DNA of 64,000 nt from Pseudomonas sp. C1C7 (GCF_013359595.1 NZ_JABFMP010000019.1:1-64000); one strand, 5' to 3'; shown: positions 43,398 to 52,917, numbered from the stretch's first letter. Numbers and translations: made by a program. The notes: generated from the sequence alone by a model not told the origin.

Positions 43398-43679
43398 ATG
43401 TACCAATCCGTTAGTGTTTTCGGTCGATCATCCAATCCCCGGGTCATTCAGACCAGGGAAAGCAGCCAACCACAGCCGATCAAGCTCACGAATCGGGAAA
43501 AGGAGTTTTTGCAATGGAGTGAGGCCGGCAAGTCTTCATGGGAAATCGCCATGATCGTGGGCTGCAGCGTGGCCAATGTGAATTATCACTTTAATAATAT
43601 CCGCCGAAAATTCGGCGTGAGTTCGCGCTATCTCGCTGGCAAGTTTGCTCGCGAACAAGGCTTGATCCAAGCGATCTGA
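43398..43679 (+). CDS. HTH-only LuxR-type DNA-binding protein (93 aa)
   Basis: A short protein consisting of a ~30-residue lead and one LuxR/GerE helix-turn-helix (about 30-93: LTNREKEFLQWSEAGKSSWE, then VANVNYHFNNIRRKFGV). The WSEAGKSSWEIA pattern is that of autoinducer-type (quorum-sensing) LuxR proteins, yet the autoinducer-binding domain is absent. The start is placed at ATG 43398 because GGGAG lies 8 bases before it; several earlier in-frame starts exist (43359 GTG, 43374, 43377). It is followed 51 bases on by a response regulator. Likely a regulator of the surface genes nearby, or a competitor for LuxR sites. Confidence 0.8.
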   Translation: MYQSVSVFGRSSNPRVIQTRESSQPQPIKLTNREKEFLQWSEAGKSSWEIAMIVGCSVANVNYHFNNIRRKFGVSSRYLAGKFAREQGLIQAI

Positions 43680-43730
43680 CTGACGTCTGTGCGGCGGTCG
43701 GCGCGCCATTCGACCCCGTTGAGACTCTAG

Positions 43731-44456
43731 ATGAACCTGGATACAACCCCCGCTTCCCTTGATCTATCCCGCGACAGTGCCTGTGCCGATACGCCAGTAT
43801 CCCATGGGCACCCGCCTGACAAAGCGCTGCGTATCATTCTGGCGGACGATCATCCTGTGGTGCTGACCGGCATCGAAATGCTGTTGTCTGGCACTGAGTT
43901 TTCGATCATCGCCAAAGCTCAAAGCGCTGACGAACTGATCCATCACCTGGAGCGCACTTCCTGCGACCTGATTATCAGTGACTATTCGATGCCTGATGGC
44001 CGCTTTCCTGATGGTCTGGCCTTAATGGGATATGTGAAACGGCACTTCGCTGATTGCCCCCTGATCGTGATGACCATGTTGCACAACCCGCCTTTGTTGC
44101 AGAAGTTGTTGAACACGGGTGTGAATGGACTTTTCTACAAGCGCAGCCCTTTAGGTGATTTGAAACGCGCGGTTTCAAGCGTACTCAACGGGCGCCAATA
44201 CCTGTGCGCTGCCTTTGCCAGGATGCTGAAAGAGCAATCATTGGCTGTGTCAGAATCAACCGCAGGTCTTTCGGAGCGGGAGCTGGAGGTGGTGCGATTG
44301 TTCGTTCAAGGGCTGTCGGGAAGGCAGATTGCCGCCCAGCTTAACCGCAGTGAGAAGACGATCAGTAGACAGAAGCGTACCGCCATGGACAAGTTGGGAC
44401 TTGGCCATGGCGGTGGGTTGGTGGAGTTTGCGCGGGTTAGTGGGTTGAATGGTTAG
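43731..44456 (+). CDS. Orphan NarL/LuxR-family response regulator
   Basis: A 241-aa regulator. Receiver domain about 32-150 with acidic pair DD (39-40), phospho-acceptor D84 in IISDYSMPDG and Lys in LFYKRSPLGD; LuxR helix-turn-helix about 178-235 (LSERELEVVRLFVQGLSGRQ). The arrangement resembles RcsB and the RocA-type regulators of chaperone-usher fimbriae. A variable ~30-residue N-terminal extension precedes the receiver. No sensor kinase gene is nearby. It lies 1.8 kb before a fimbrial operon and may control it. Confidence 0.88.
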   Translation: MNLDTTPASLDLSRDSACADTPVSHGHPPDKALRIILADDHPVVLTGIEMLLSGTEFSIIAKAQSADELIHHLERTSCDLIISDYSMPDGRFPDGLALMGYVKRHFADCPLIVMTMLHNPPLLQKLLNTGVNGLFYKRSPLGDLKRAVSSVLNGRQYLCAAFARMLKEQSLAVSESTAGLSERELEVVRLFVQGLSGRQIAAQLNRSEKTISRQKRTAMDKLGLGHGGGLVEFARVSGLNG

Positions 44457-44627
44457 CACATGACCGTATTAATCCAGGTTATTTTGTTATTACGATTGTT
44501 CCCATTGATAATGCCCTTGCTCTTTTCTGATTCGGTTCCTTTTTTCGCCCGGGGTCTCTTTCGGCTTTGCTGATCTACCCTTGGGTTCTGCGGTGATCGG
44601 TTGGTTTTTTACTTTCGGTCTTGTTGA

Positions 44628-46070
44628 TTGACTCTTCGACTCTGTAGCCATCCTGATTATCAAGGTTTGAAAACTGATTTCACCTACGATGCCGACGGCA
44701 ATCAACAACAAGATGAATTGGGTCGACAGCTGAGCTATGACAGCCAAGGGCGCCTGCTGTCCGTCAAGACACCGGCGGGGCAATCGCTCACGGCGTACCG
44801 TTATGACCCACACAACCATTTGCAGTCGGTCAAGGCTGAAGGTGAGACACAGACGTTGCGCTTCTATCAAGGCACGCGGGTCAGCGATACCCTCAAGGAT
44901 GATCGTCACGTACAGGTTCTCTATCATCGGGGGCAACCCCTGGGACAACAGACACCCGCTGACAACGACGAAACCCTGTTGTTGTTGACCGATGGCAAGG
45001 GCTCGGTGCTCGCCGAAAACCAAGGCAGCGATGTGCGCAGCACCGTCTACACCCCTTATGGTGAACGCAGTGACGACACCCAGTTGCGCAGTTTGCTGGC
45101 ATTCAATGGCGAGGTCGCTGAAAAAACAACAGGCTGGTATCTGCTTGGCAATGGATATCGAGCCTACAACCCGAGCCTGCGGCGCTTCCATACTCCCGAC
45201 TCCATGAGCCCCTTCGGACCAGGGGGGCTTAATTGGTATATGTACTGTAGTGGTAATCCGATCGCTTTCACCGATCCGACCGGGCACCAGCGGCAGGGGA
45301 GAATCATCGACAACATGGCATTCAACTTCGCTGTGGGTGGAGCCATCTCCGGGGCGACCATTTTCCTGGGGATTGTGGCTTCAATCTTTACGTTCAATCC
45401 CGCGCCGTTGATCTCTGCTCTGAAGGTCGTGGGCATCCAGGCCACGGCGCAGGCCATCAATATGGCGGTAAATGTTGTGACGTGGGGCGCAACAATCTTG
45501 TCCGGAGGTATTGAGGTCGCGCGGATGTTCGTGAAGGATGAAAACTGGAATGAGGCGCTGGGTTGGACCGCGATGGGAATTGATTTGATCGTGCTACCGA
45601 ATGTGGCGATTCCTACGGCTCCATCGCCAAATTGGACTTTAAAACAGCGAGTACCACCAGAGATGCCAAAAGGGCGAGTCTGGAGAGACATGTTCTCTGT
45701 CCCCGCTGGCGAGCGGCCTAACATTTCCAAAGCGACTAGGGTCAAAGCAGCTGAACATGCTAAAGACCTGGCAAAAGTCGAATCTATCGAAATGCCTTCA
45801 TTCTCTAGAATGGCAACTCTCGAGACAATTCCTGAGGTCAACCCATCTCAGGGAATAAGTGGTGTCATGCCTGGGCCACAAACGGTTGCTGACGTACCCC
45901 AAATGCCGCAGCCACTTTCTAGCGCAATACATGAGTCTCCATCCCTTTCCAAGCGAGATCAACTGCTCCAACGCGACACCGACGCCCTGCAGAAGAACAT
46001 CGTCCTGGATGGTCAAGAGTGGAATCACTTCAGGCAGGGTTGGCACAAACCCGGGGCACTAGGAACGTAA
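44628..46070 (+). CDS. 5'-truncated Rhs core with unique C-terminal tail
   Basis: About 480 residues are open, starting only at a TTG. The first 220 are the end of an Rhs core: YD repeats (FTYDADGN, YRYDPHNHLQSV, VYTPYGERSDD), the hyperconserved LLGNGYRAYNPSLRRFHTPD and the closing IAFTDPTGH (~220). The remaining ~260 residues are a non-conserved tail with a hydrophobic stretch (about 235-300), as seen in polymorphic Rhs toxins; no toxin family is recognised. The expected several hundred upstream residues, any VgrG/PAAR or Tc partner and a clear ribosome site are all missing. It is best read as a displaced or decayed Rhs end, possibly not expressed. A strong terminator follows. Confidence 0.75.
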   Translation: MTLRLCSHPDYQGLKTDFTYDADGNQQQDELGRQLSYDSQGRLLSVKTPAGQSLTAYRYDPHNHLQSVKAEGETQTLRFYQGTRVSDTLKDDRHVQVLYHRGQPLGQQTPADNDETLLLLTDGKGSVLAENQGSDVRSTVYTPYGERSDDTQLRSLLAFNGEVAEKTTGWYLLGNGYRAYNPSLRRFHTPDSMSPFGPGGLNWYMYCSGNPIAFTDPTGHQRQGRIIDNMAFNFAVGGAISGATIFLGIVASIFTFNPAPLISALKVVGIQATAQAINMAVNVVTWGATILSGGIEVARMFVKDENWNEALGWTAMGIDLIVLPNVAIPTAPSPNWTLKQRVPPEMPKGRVWRDMFSVPAGERPNISKATRVKAAEHAKDLAKVESIEMPSFSRMATLETIPEVNPSQGISGVMPGPQTVADVPQMPQPLSSAIHESPSLSKRDQLLQRDTDALQKNIVLDGQEWNHFRQGWHKPGALGT

Positions 46071-46080
46071 CACCTGACGA

Positions 46081-46114
46081 AAGCCAGGCAACTTCCTCAA
46101 GTTGCCTGGCTTTT
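46081..46114 (+). terminator. Rho-independent terminator after the Rhs gene
   Basis: Perfect 14-base stem AAGCCAGGCAACTT / AAGTTGCCTGGCTT with a CCTC loop and trailing TT, 11 bases after the Rhs stop. It also insulates the fimbrial operon that follows. Confidence 0.85.
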
Positions 46115-46295
46115 CCACGCAAGAAACTTTATTTAACAAACTCCATTGATCGCACCCTTTCATTGAGAGTTCTCTCATATCCCCTCGCCCTGCCCCTCCC
46201 TAGAATCCGGCCCGCGACACGATGACCGCACAGCGTCATGCCGGTCGATCGATTTTCGTCGCACCCACACTCTCCAACTTCAAGGATTCGAATAG

Positions 46296-46853
46296 ATGAA
46301 AAAATCTCTACTCGCCGTTTCCCTGGGACTGATGGCCGCCATGGCGGGCACGTCGGCGTTCGCCGCGACCAGTACCGGACAAATCAACTTTATTGGCACC
46401 ATCAATGCCAATACCTGCCCGATCGATCCTGTCGATCCAGTCACAGGCGCCCCAGGGCCGATCAATCTGGGTAACGTCGCCGCCGTCGACTTTGGTGGCG
46501 TGGCCGATACTGAAGTCGGTGGCCGCGAGTTCGCATTGCGCGTGAAAGACGGTGCAGCCTGTGGCTTCGGCCCAAGCGATACCGCAACAGTCACGTTCAC
46601 CAGTACCCACGGCAATGCCGGTACCGGTGGCAAATACTATGCGATCCAGACCGGCGGTGCCGGCGGTGTCGCCCTGACCCTCAAGGACCGCAACAATGGC
46701 GCTATCGACAACGGTACGCCGTCGATTCCTTATCCGTTGAATGAAACCGGTGAAACCCGGATGGTCTTCCACGCCAAATATCGTTCGATCAGTACCACGG
46801 TGACCCCGGGCCCAGTCGTCGCCAACATCAACTTCGTCGCCACTTATCCGTAA
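46296..46853 (+). CDS. Type 1-like fimbrial subunit
   Basis: A 185-aa secreted pilin with a clear signal peptide (cleavage near SAFA, residue ~24), two cysteines for the pilin disulfide (in NANTCPID and GAACGFGP), and a C-terminal beta strand ending NFVATYP with the penultimate Tyr typical of chaperone-usher subunits. It is the first gene of the operon, followed by chaperone, usher and tip protein. AAGGA precedes the ATG. It is probably the major shaft subunit. Confidence 0.9.
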   Translation: MKKSLLAVSLGLMAAMAGTSAFAATSTGQINFIGTINANTCPIDPVDPVTGAPGPINLGNVAAVDFGGVADTEVGGREFALRVKDGAACGFGPSDTATVTFTSTHGNAGTGGKYYAIQTGGAGGVALTLKDRNNGAIDNGTPSIPYPLNETGETRMVFHAKYRSISTTVTPGPVVANINFVATYP

Positions 46854-46944
46854 TCCCGGGTTGTTGAGTGCATGACCATGCGGTCGTGCACTCAAGTACA
46901 TCGTTAGCGCTCCCGCGAAACATCAGCACGATCTGAGATCACCC

Positions 46945-47691
46945 ATGTTTGAATCGTTCAAGAACAAGCCCCGTGCCGCGGGCGCGCTGATGTGCGCCGT
47001 GGCACTGTTATCCCAAGCCTCGCTCAGCCACGCCTCCCTGACACTTAACGCGACACGCGTGGTGTTCGACAGTGATAAACGCAGCGTTTCACTGGTCATT
47101 GCCAACCCCAGCGACAAAGTCTTCGCCGTGCAATCCTGGGTCAACACCAGCGCCGACGATACGACCACTGTCGTACCCTTCGTGGCATCGCCACCGTTGT
47201 TCCGAATCAACCCGGGCAAAGAGCAGCAGGTGCAAATCAATGGTCTGCCGAACACCCTGCCGAAAGATCGCGAGTCATTGTTTTACTTCAATGCCCAAGA
47301 GATTCCGCAGGTTGAAACGGATCTGACCAATGTCTTGAACATCGCCATCCGCACCCGCATCAAGTTCTTCTATCGCCCGGCCGAGTTGAAGGGCAATCCA
47401 GGTGAGCGACTCGCAGAACTGCAATGGTCGTTGCAGTCCGCAGGCGGAAAATCGAGCCTGGTGGTCAATAACCCTACCCCGTTCCACTACACCTTCCAGC
47501 GACTGGAAGTGACTGACGGCGGTCGATCGAAACGCATCGACAATCCCGCCATGGCTGCTCCCCTGAGCCGCGAGATCTATTCCTTGGGCGACCTCAAAGC
47601 CGGCGCTGACGCGAAGGTGTCATTTACCACCATCAACGACTACGGCGGCATTACTACGCCTATCACCTTGCCCCTGCGGCAGGGCCGCTGA
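46945..47691 (+). CDS. Periplasmic fimbrial chaperone (PapD-like)
   Basis: A 248-aa Ig-fold chaperone that holds pilin subunits for the usher. Signal peptide ~1-32. Family features are TLNATRVVFDSDKRSVSLVIANPSD (strand A to B), SPPLFRINPGKEQQVQI (G1-strand region near 88) and FYFNAQEIP-like LFYFNAQEIPQVE (near 110). The gene follows the subunit by 91 bases and precedes the usher by 32. Confidence 0.93.
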   Translation: MFESFKNKPRAAGALMCAVALLSQASLSHASLTLNATRVVFDSDKRSVSLVIANPSDKVFAVQSWVNTSADDTTTVVPFVASPPLFRINPGKEQQVQINGLPNTLPKDRESLFYFNAQEIPQVETDLTNVLNIAIRTRIKFFYRPAELKGNPGERLAELQWSLQSAGGKSSLVVNNPTPFHYTFQRLEVTDGGRSKRIDNPAMAAPLSREIYSLGDLKAGADAKVSFTTINDYGGITTPITLPLRQGR

Positions 47692-47723
47692 TTCCGTAGC
47701 CCGCACTGTCAGGAAACAAGACC

Positions 47724-50231
47724 ATGATCCGATCTTCAGGAGGCCGGCGCGTGCGCGCTCGCTTGCGTCTGGCTCATTACGTATTCGTCGGCAGCAGTGG
47801 CGTGCTGATCGAAGCCGGGCAAGTGCTGGCGCAAACGCAGGCAGTGTTCATGCCGGGCTTCATGCACCAGGGACCAGGCCAGCTTGCCGACGCCGGCCAT
47901 CTGGCGCTGCAGTCGTTGACCCATGAGCAAGGCCTGGGGCCAGGACGCTATAACGTGCAGATCCGGCTCAACCAGCAGTACGTGGGTGTGCACGACATAG
48001 CGTTCATCCAGGGTGACGCGGGGTCGCTCATCCCCTGCCTGACAAGCGCCCTGCTCGATCAATTCGGGGTGAATATCGCCGGCGTGGCCGAACCTGAACT
48101 GCTCAAAAACGAATGCCTGGACCTGACACGCGTGATTCCCGGGGCCCACGCCGAGTTCGACGCCGGGCAGCTGGAACTGGCGCTCTCGGTGCCGCAAATT
48201 GCCATGCGTCGCAACGTAATCGGCTATGTCGACCCACAACGCTGGGACTATGGCATCAACGCAGCCTTCCTCAACTATCAGGTGTCGGCGCAACAAGGCG
48301 ATAGCCGTTACGGCGGGAACAACGACAGCCAGGATTTACTCTTGAACGGGGGCGTCAATCTGGGACCGTGGCGTTTGCGCACCAACCAGAGCGGGCGTCA
48401 AGGCAGCGAAGGCGAGCGCTCCTGGACACGTGCCTATACCTACGCACAGCGCGACTTGCCAGGCATGAACGCCAACCTGACAGTGGGCGAAGCCTTCAAC
48501 GGCGGCGATGTGTTCAAAAGCGTTGCGCTCAAGGGTGTGATGCTCAATTCCGATTCCGGCATGCTGCCCGATGTCCTGCAGAATTATTCACCCATCGTTC
48601 GGGGCGTGGCATTCAGCCGGGCGCGTGTGGAAGTGCGCCAAAGCGGTTTTCCGATCTACTCCACCTACGTCAGCGCGGGGCCGTTTGAAATCGACGATTT
48701 AAACACCGGCGGTGGCAGTGGCGAGCTGGAGATCATCATTACCGAGGCGGACGGCCAGGTCCGTCGCTTCAGCCAGCCTTACGCTTCGCTTGGCAATCTG
48801 CTACGGGAAAACACGTGGAAATATAACGTCGCCATCGGCCGTTATAACGCGACGAACAGCCTTGACGACCCGTTGCTGTGGCAAGGAACGCTGGCCGCGG
48901 GTGTCGGTGCGGGCATGACCTTGTACGGGGGGCTGCAAGCCAGCGACTACTACCAGGCAACCAATCTGGGCGCGGCGAAAGACCTCGGTGCAATCGGCGC
49001 ATTCGCGCTGGACGTCACCCGGTCCAGTGCCGATATCGATGTGCAGAATGCAGGCACCGTGCAGGGCATGAGCTATGCGATCAAGTACGGCAAGACCTTC
49101 GATTCGCGTACCAGTCTGCGTTTTGCCGGTTACCGTTATTCCACCGAAGGCTATCGGGATTTCGATGAAGCCGTTCGCGAGCGCAGCCTGGACTCGACCT
49201 ACAGAGGCAGCCGGCGCAGTCGCCTGGAGGCATCGGTCTACCAGGGCGTCGGCCAGCAGAGCTCGCTGACCTTGACGCTCTCGCAGGAAGATTTCTGGCG
49301 CACCAATGACCAGCTTCGTCAGTATCAATTCAATTTCAACACACGCCATCAAGGCATCAATTACAGCCTGTACGCCGGCCAATCGCTGCGTACCCGCCAG
49401 CAATCGAGCGATCGACAAGTAGGGCTGAGCATTTCGTTCCCGCTGGATTTCGGTCACAACAGTTCCGCGAGCCTGGACATGCAGAAAACCGGATCGACGT
49501 TCAGCCAGCGCGCCAGCGTGACCGGCAGCATGGATGAGAATCGCCTGGGTTATCGCGCGGGCATCGTCAACGAAGACGGGCAACAGCAGTCAGCCGAACT
49601 GTCGATGAGTTATCAAACGACCGTCGGCAACGTTGGCGCGGGGCTGAACTACGGCAATGCCTACCGCAATCTTTCGCTGAACGCGGCGGGTGCCATCCTG
49701 CTGCACGACGATGGGGTCCAATTCGGTCCTTACCTGGGGGAAACCGCCGGCCTGATCGAAGTGCCGGGGGTCAAGGATATCGGCGTAGTCAGTACGCCGG
49801 GAGTACGCACCAATGAGCGGGGTTACGCCCTGGTGCCTTACCTGCGTCCCTACCGGATCAATCAGATAGAGCTCAATACCGATGAATTGGGGCCGGAAAT
49901 TGAACTGGACAATGGCACGGCTCAAGTCGTGCCCCGGCGCGGTGCGCTAGTCAAGCATTCATTCGCCGCTCGAACCGTTACACGGGTGGTGATCACCGGT
50001 TCGTACAAGGGGCAGCCGCTGCCTTTTGGCGCCCAGGTCAAAGACGCACAAGGCGAAGTCATCGCCGTGGTCGGCCAGGGCGGCCAAGCCTTGCTCAGCA
50101 CCCATGAAAATCCTCAGACGCTCTCCGTTGCATGGGGTGAGCACGCTGGCCAACAGTGCAGCATGTCAATCGATCCGAAGGGCATGAAGTTGTCCCAGGG
50201 ATATCGCCTGCACCCATCGATCTGCCAATAA
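47724..50231 (+). CDS. Outer-membrane fimbrial usher (FimD/PapC family)
   Basis: An 835-aa outer-membrane assembly pore. The signal is Arg-rich at the start and cleaves near QVLAQ (residue ~37). N-terminal PapC_N domain about 45-190; central barrel with usher signatures VRGVAFSRARVEVRQSGFPIY (near 290) and EVPGVKDIGVVSTPGVRTNERGYALVPYL (near 680); C-terminal domain about 760-835. AGGAAAC precedes the ATG. It exports the subunits encoded on either side. Confidence 0.94.
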   Translation: MIRSSGGRRVRARLRLAHYVFVGSSGVLIEAGQVLAQTQAVFMPGFMHQGPGQLADAGHLALQSLTHEQGLGPGRYNVQIRLNQQYVGVHDIAFIQGDAGSLIPCLTSALLDQFGVNIAGVAEPELLKNECLDLTRVIPGAHAEFDAGQLELALSVPQIAMRRNVIGYVDPQRWDYGINAAFLNYQVSAQQGDSRYGGNNDSQDLLLNGGVNLGPWRLRTNQSGRQGSEGERSWTRAYTYAQRDLPGMNANLTVGEAFNGGDVFKSVALKGVMLNSDSGMLPDVLQNYSPIVRGVAFSRARVEVRQSGFPIYSTYVSAGPFEIDDLNTGGGSGELEIIITEADGQVRRFSQPYASLGNLLRENTWKYNVAIGRYNATNSLDDPLLWQGTLAAGVGAGMTLYGGLQASDYYQATNLGAAKDLGAIGAFALDVTRSSADIDVQNAGTVQGMSYAIKYGKTFDSRTSLRFAGYRYSTEGYRDFDEAVRERSLDSTYRGSRRSRLEASVYQGVGQQSSLTLTLSQEDFWRTNDQLRQYQFNFNTRHQGINYSLYAGQSLRTRQQSSDRQVGLSISFPLDFGHNSSASLDMQKTGSTFSQRASVTGSMDENRLGYRAGIVNEDGQQQSAELSMSYQTTVGNVGAGLNYGNAYRNLSLNAAGAILLHDDGVQFGPYLGETAGLIEVPGVKDIGVVSTPGVRTNERGYALVPYLRPYRINQIELNTDELGPEIELDNGTAQVVPRRGALVKHSFAARTVTRVVITGSYKGQPLPFGAQVKDAQGEVIAVVGQGGQALLSTHENPQTLSVAWGEHAGQQCSMSIDPKGMKLSQGYRLHPSICQ

Positions 50232-50287
50232 CCCACTCTCCTTCAGGCGGTGTCGACCGACGCCGCTTTATCTCGGGATAATCCGTA

Positions 50288-51376
50288 ATGAAACGAACAA
50301 AGCGACACGTGTTCAGCATGATCAGCGTGCTGGCAGGCTGCCAATTCGCTCAGCAGGCCCTTGCCAATACCTGTCGGTGGGATACAGTAGCCGGCCCCAT
50401 TAACTATCAAGCCAATCTGGGCTCCGTTTACGTGCCTCGGGATGCGAGTGTGGGCAGTGTCATCGGCGTGGTCGACCAATTTGTTTTCAGTAACTCGTCA
50501 GGACCTGCCATTACGTGCACCAACGATGGAACTGGCGTGACGCTGAATTTCAGTGCCCGAAATGTGGCCCCGTTTGATCGCAGGTTCCAGGGTTCCATAA
50601 ACGGTGAACGCAGCACCGACAAGATTTTTGCGACCAATGTACCCGGCGTCGGTGCCCGCATCACACTTGAGTCCGGATTCAACGGAGCGGGCAATGCGTT
50701 CAAGCCCATCGGTGGCTCTCCCATCGTGCCTTTCGATGCGGTGTTGGATCAGCGGCTGATCGTACCGTTCAACCTGTCAAGGCTCAGAAGCCAGGTGACG
50801 CTGATTAAAACCGGACCTATCGCGCCCGGTCCGCAGATCGTGAACCGGCATATGTTCGATGGGCATTTTTCCGACATCGGTAGAGGCTTCGGGTACAACT
50901 TGAATGCGACCGTCATTCAGTCCCAGTGCGCTGTCGGCGCCAACCCCGTGAGCGTCGATCCGGTGCCGCTCGGGACTTGGCAGGTATCGGATTTCACGCA
51001 TCCGGGCTTCAGCACTTCCCCAGCTGCGTTCACCATCACCTTGTCCAGCTGTGAGGCAGACCCGACAAACGCCAACCAGGCCAATGCTCACATTCGCCTG
51101 GACGGTGCCAATGGGTCGTTGCCGGTGGGTGATGGCAGTCAAGGTGTGTTTAGCCTCAGCAGCGGATCGACCGCGCGCGGCGTAGGCATGCAAATAATGC
51201 GCGGCGATGGAGTCACGCCAGTGCCGCTGGGGGCTGACGTGTCATTCGGCGCCATTGAAGATGGCCGGGATAAAACCCTCGATTTCACCGCGCGTTTCTA
51301 CCAGATCGACAACGTTGGCCAGATTGGCCCGGGTAGGGCTGAGGGGGCGCTGAGTTTCACCATTACCTATCAATAA
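50288..51376 (+). CDS. Fimbrial tip adhesin-like protein
   Basis: A 362-aa secreted two-domain subunit. The signal ends near QQALA (residue ~27), followed by NTCRW. The N-terminal ~200 residues form a receptor-binding-like lectin domain, and the C-terminal ~160 residues a pilin domain with two Cys (SQCAVG, LSSCEAD) and the ending ALSFTITYQ. This order is that of FimH-type tip adhesins. It is the last gene of the fimbrial operon. The ligand is unknown. Confidence 0.85.
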   Translation: MKRTKRHVFSMISVLAGCQFAQQALANTCRWDTVAGPINYQANLGSVYVPRDASVGSVIGVVDQFVFSNSSGPAITCTNDGTGVTLNFSARNVAPFDRRFQGSINGERSTDKIFATNVPGVGARITLESGFNGAGNAFKPIGGSPIVPFDAVLDQRLIVPFNLSRLRSQVTLIKTGPIAPGPQIVNRHMFDGHFSDIGRGFGYNLNATVIQSQCAVGANPVSVDPVPLGTWQVSDFTHPGFSTSPAAFTITLSSCEADPTNANQANAHIRLDGANGSLPVGDGSQGVFSLSSGSTARGVGMQIMRGDGVTPVPLGADVSFGAIEDGRDKTLDFTARFYQIDNVGQIGPGRAEGALSFTITYQ

Positions 51377-51396
51377 CGCCCCCTCGCCTGTCACAG

Positions 51397-52842
51397 TCAA
51401 GCCAGTAAATTGGGCTTCAAATGAATGAATGTTGTCCATCGCTCGCCGCCATTGAAACTGACCTTGGTCTCGACCGTAAATCTGCTATTGATTGCGAGGG
51501 ATGTGATGAAATCTTTAGGTAAGTTGACACGTACGCCATCGGTCACTTGCGCCTGTGTAACCTGATGCTTGTCCAGAACGATACGACTTACGGATTGACC
51601 TTGTGTATCCCTGCCAGAAACCGTGATCGTTACCAGCGACATGACGCTGATGTACACCCAATTTCTTTGATGGACAGGCAAACCTGTACTGGGTATCGAT
51701 GCTTTTGACACAGGGTCGCTGAACGGAGACTGAAGTTGTGGCACGGGAAATTTAGTGGCCGCAAAGTTACCGATCGCAAGCGTCAGACCTTCGGATTTTT
51801 TTTCCGTGGCATCCGGCAAGGTCAGTTCATAGTAAACCGGCACACTTTTGCCAAAATAAGCGGCGATATTGGGGGCGGGGATTTTCACTTCTTTAACGCC
51901 CCACGGAACAGGCAGTGAGATAGACCCAAGTGCATCACGTTCGCCAAACTGGAATACGACCCTGTCATCGTCATAATAGTTGGCTTCTTCGGGTATTTGT
52001 CCGGTTGCACCGCTTACTGTTTTGTCCGGATTCAGATCGGCATATTGGGAGGGACTGCCCTCAGCCTGTACGACCCAAGGGTGCGGAGTAACGCGCGGAG
52101 GGCGTATAACCGCGACCAGAAACTCTACCTCCTTGGAGGTTTTGGACGGATTACCGGCTCTATCTTCAACTTCATAACTGATGGTATGTGGACCATCGCC
52201 CATTTCGCGGATTAACGCTTCCGCGAGCTCGAACTTGGTGGGATCATATTGATTATCCCGATCGAGCACCTTAACGAGTTCCTTGTACTCTCCATTATTG
52301 ACGTTCAAGTATTTCATTATGACCCTATTCCCGGGCTCTGGCTCAATGTGGGCAGGGATGTTAACTTGCAAAGTCCCGTCGTGATCGATGAGGTATTGTT
52401 CAGTGAGGCCGTCCTGGATAATCGCCGGGTCAATCAGAGGCTCATCATTAAAGGCCAGCTCAGGCGGGGTTAAATCCACCGTCATTCTATAGGAATCTGA
52501 CCCATACTCATCGCCCGTGTAACTGGTCACCTTATACAAAAGAAAATTAGAGCCTTCGCGAAGGCTGTCTGACGGAAGGTTGATATACAAATCGGATGAG
52601 GGAATGGGATGAGAGGTGAATTGTTTACGCTCAACACTGTCGTCGTTGAGCACAAGTTCAAGGTACTCTGGGTTTTGCTCAGACGGCTCTGAGTTGTGCC
52701 ATTGAGGAAACTCGACTCTCACGTCCTTGGACAAGGCACTTGTTGCCAGCAGATTGAACTGGCCGCCGTCAATATTTTCCAACACACCGATAACCTTGGG
52801 TTCGTCCAGCGGTGCGTCAATTTGCTGATGGGTACTGAGCAT
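51397..52842 (-). CDS. Ig-like-repeat protein of unknown function (481 aa)
   Basis: A 481-aa protein without signal peptide or membrane segment, built of beta-rich modules with bacterial Ig-like patterns (LLYKVTSYTGDEYGSDSYRM, TISYEVEDRAGNPSKTS, DLTPPELAF). Its layout, with repeated [Y-x-V-x-D-x-x-G-N] and [D-x-T-x-P] strands, parallels the larger protein at 55415-57430, so the two probably belong to one family. ATG start with AGGAG ~9 bases upstream. It is convergent with the fimbrial operon and directly downstream of the autotransporter. No function is known. Confidence 0.78.
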   Translation of the reverse strand: MLSTHQQIDAPLDEPKVIGVLENIDGGQFNLLATSALSKDVRVEFPQWHNSEPSEQNPEYLELVLNDDSVERKQFTSHPIPSSDLYINLPSDSLREGSNFLLYKVTSYTGDEYGSDSYRMTVDLTPPELAFNDEPLIDPAIIQDGLTEQYLIDHDGTLQVNIPAHIEPEPGNRVIMKYLNVNNGEYKELVKVLDRDNQYDPTKFELAEALIREMGDGPHTISYEVEDRAGNPSKTSKEVEFLVAVIRPPRVTPHPWVVQAEGSPSQYADLNPDKTVSGATGQIPEEANYYDDDRVVFQFGERDALGSISLPVPWGVKEVKIPAPNIAAYFGKSVPVYYELTLPDATEKKSEGLTLAIGNFAATKFPVPQLQSPFSDPVSKASIPSTGLPVHQRNWVYISVMSLVTITVSGRDTQGQSVSRIVLDKHQVTQAQVTDGVRVNLPKDFITSLAINSRFTVETKVSFNGGERWTTFIHLKPNLLA

Positions 52843-52917
52843 GACCTGTTCTCCTACGCTATAAATGGCGATGAAGAGCAGTAGATACTTTTTTTTCAGA
52901 ATCGGGTACTAACAGAT

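Noticed and set aside
44490..45287. 265-aa minus-strand frame across the Rhs core
   Set aside because: Mostly antisense to the clear Rhs core. Only its last ~54 residues lie outside and are noted as a finding.
50288..50370. Possible lipobox (VLAGC) in the fimbrial adhesin signal
   Set aside because: A better signal peptidase I site (QQALA before NTCRW) follows, and tip adhesins are not lipoproteins; the Cys is within the signal core.
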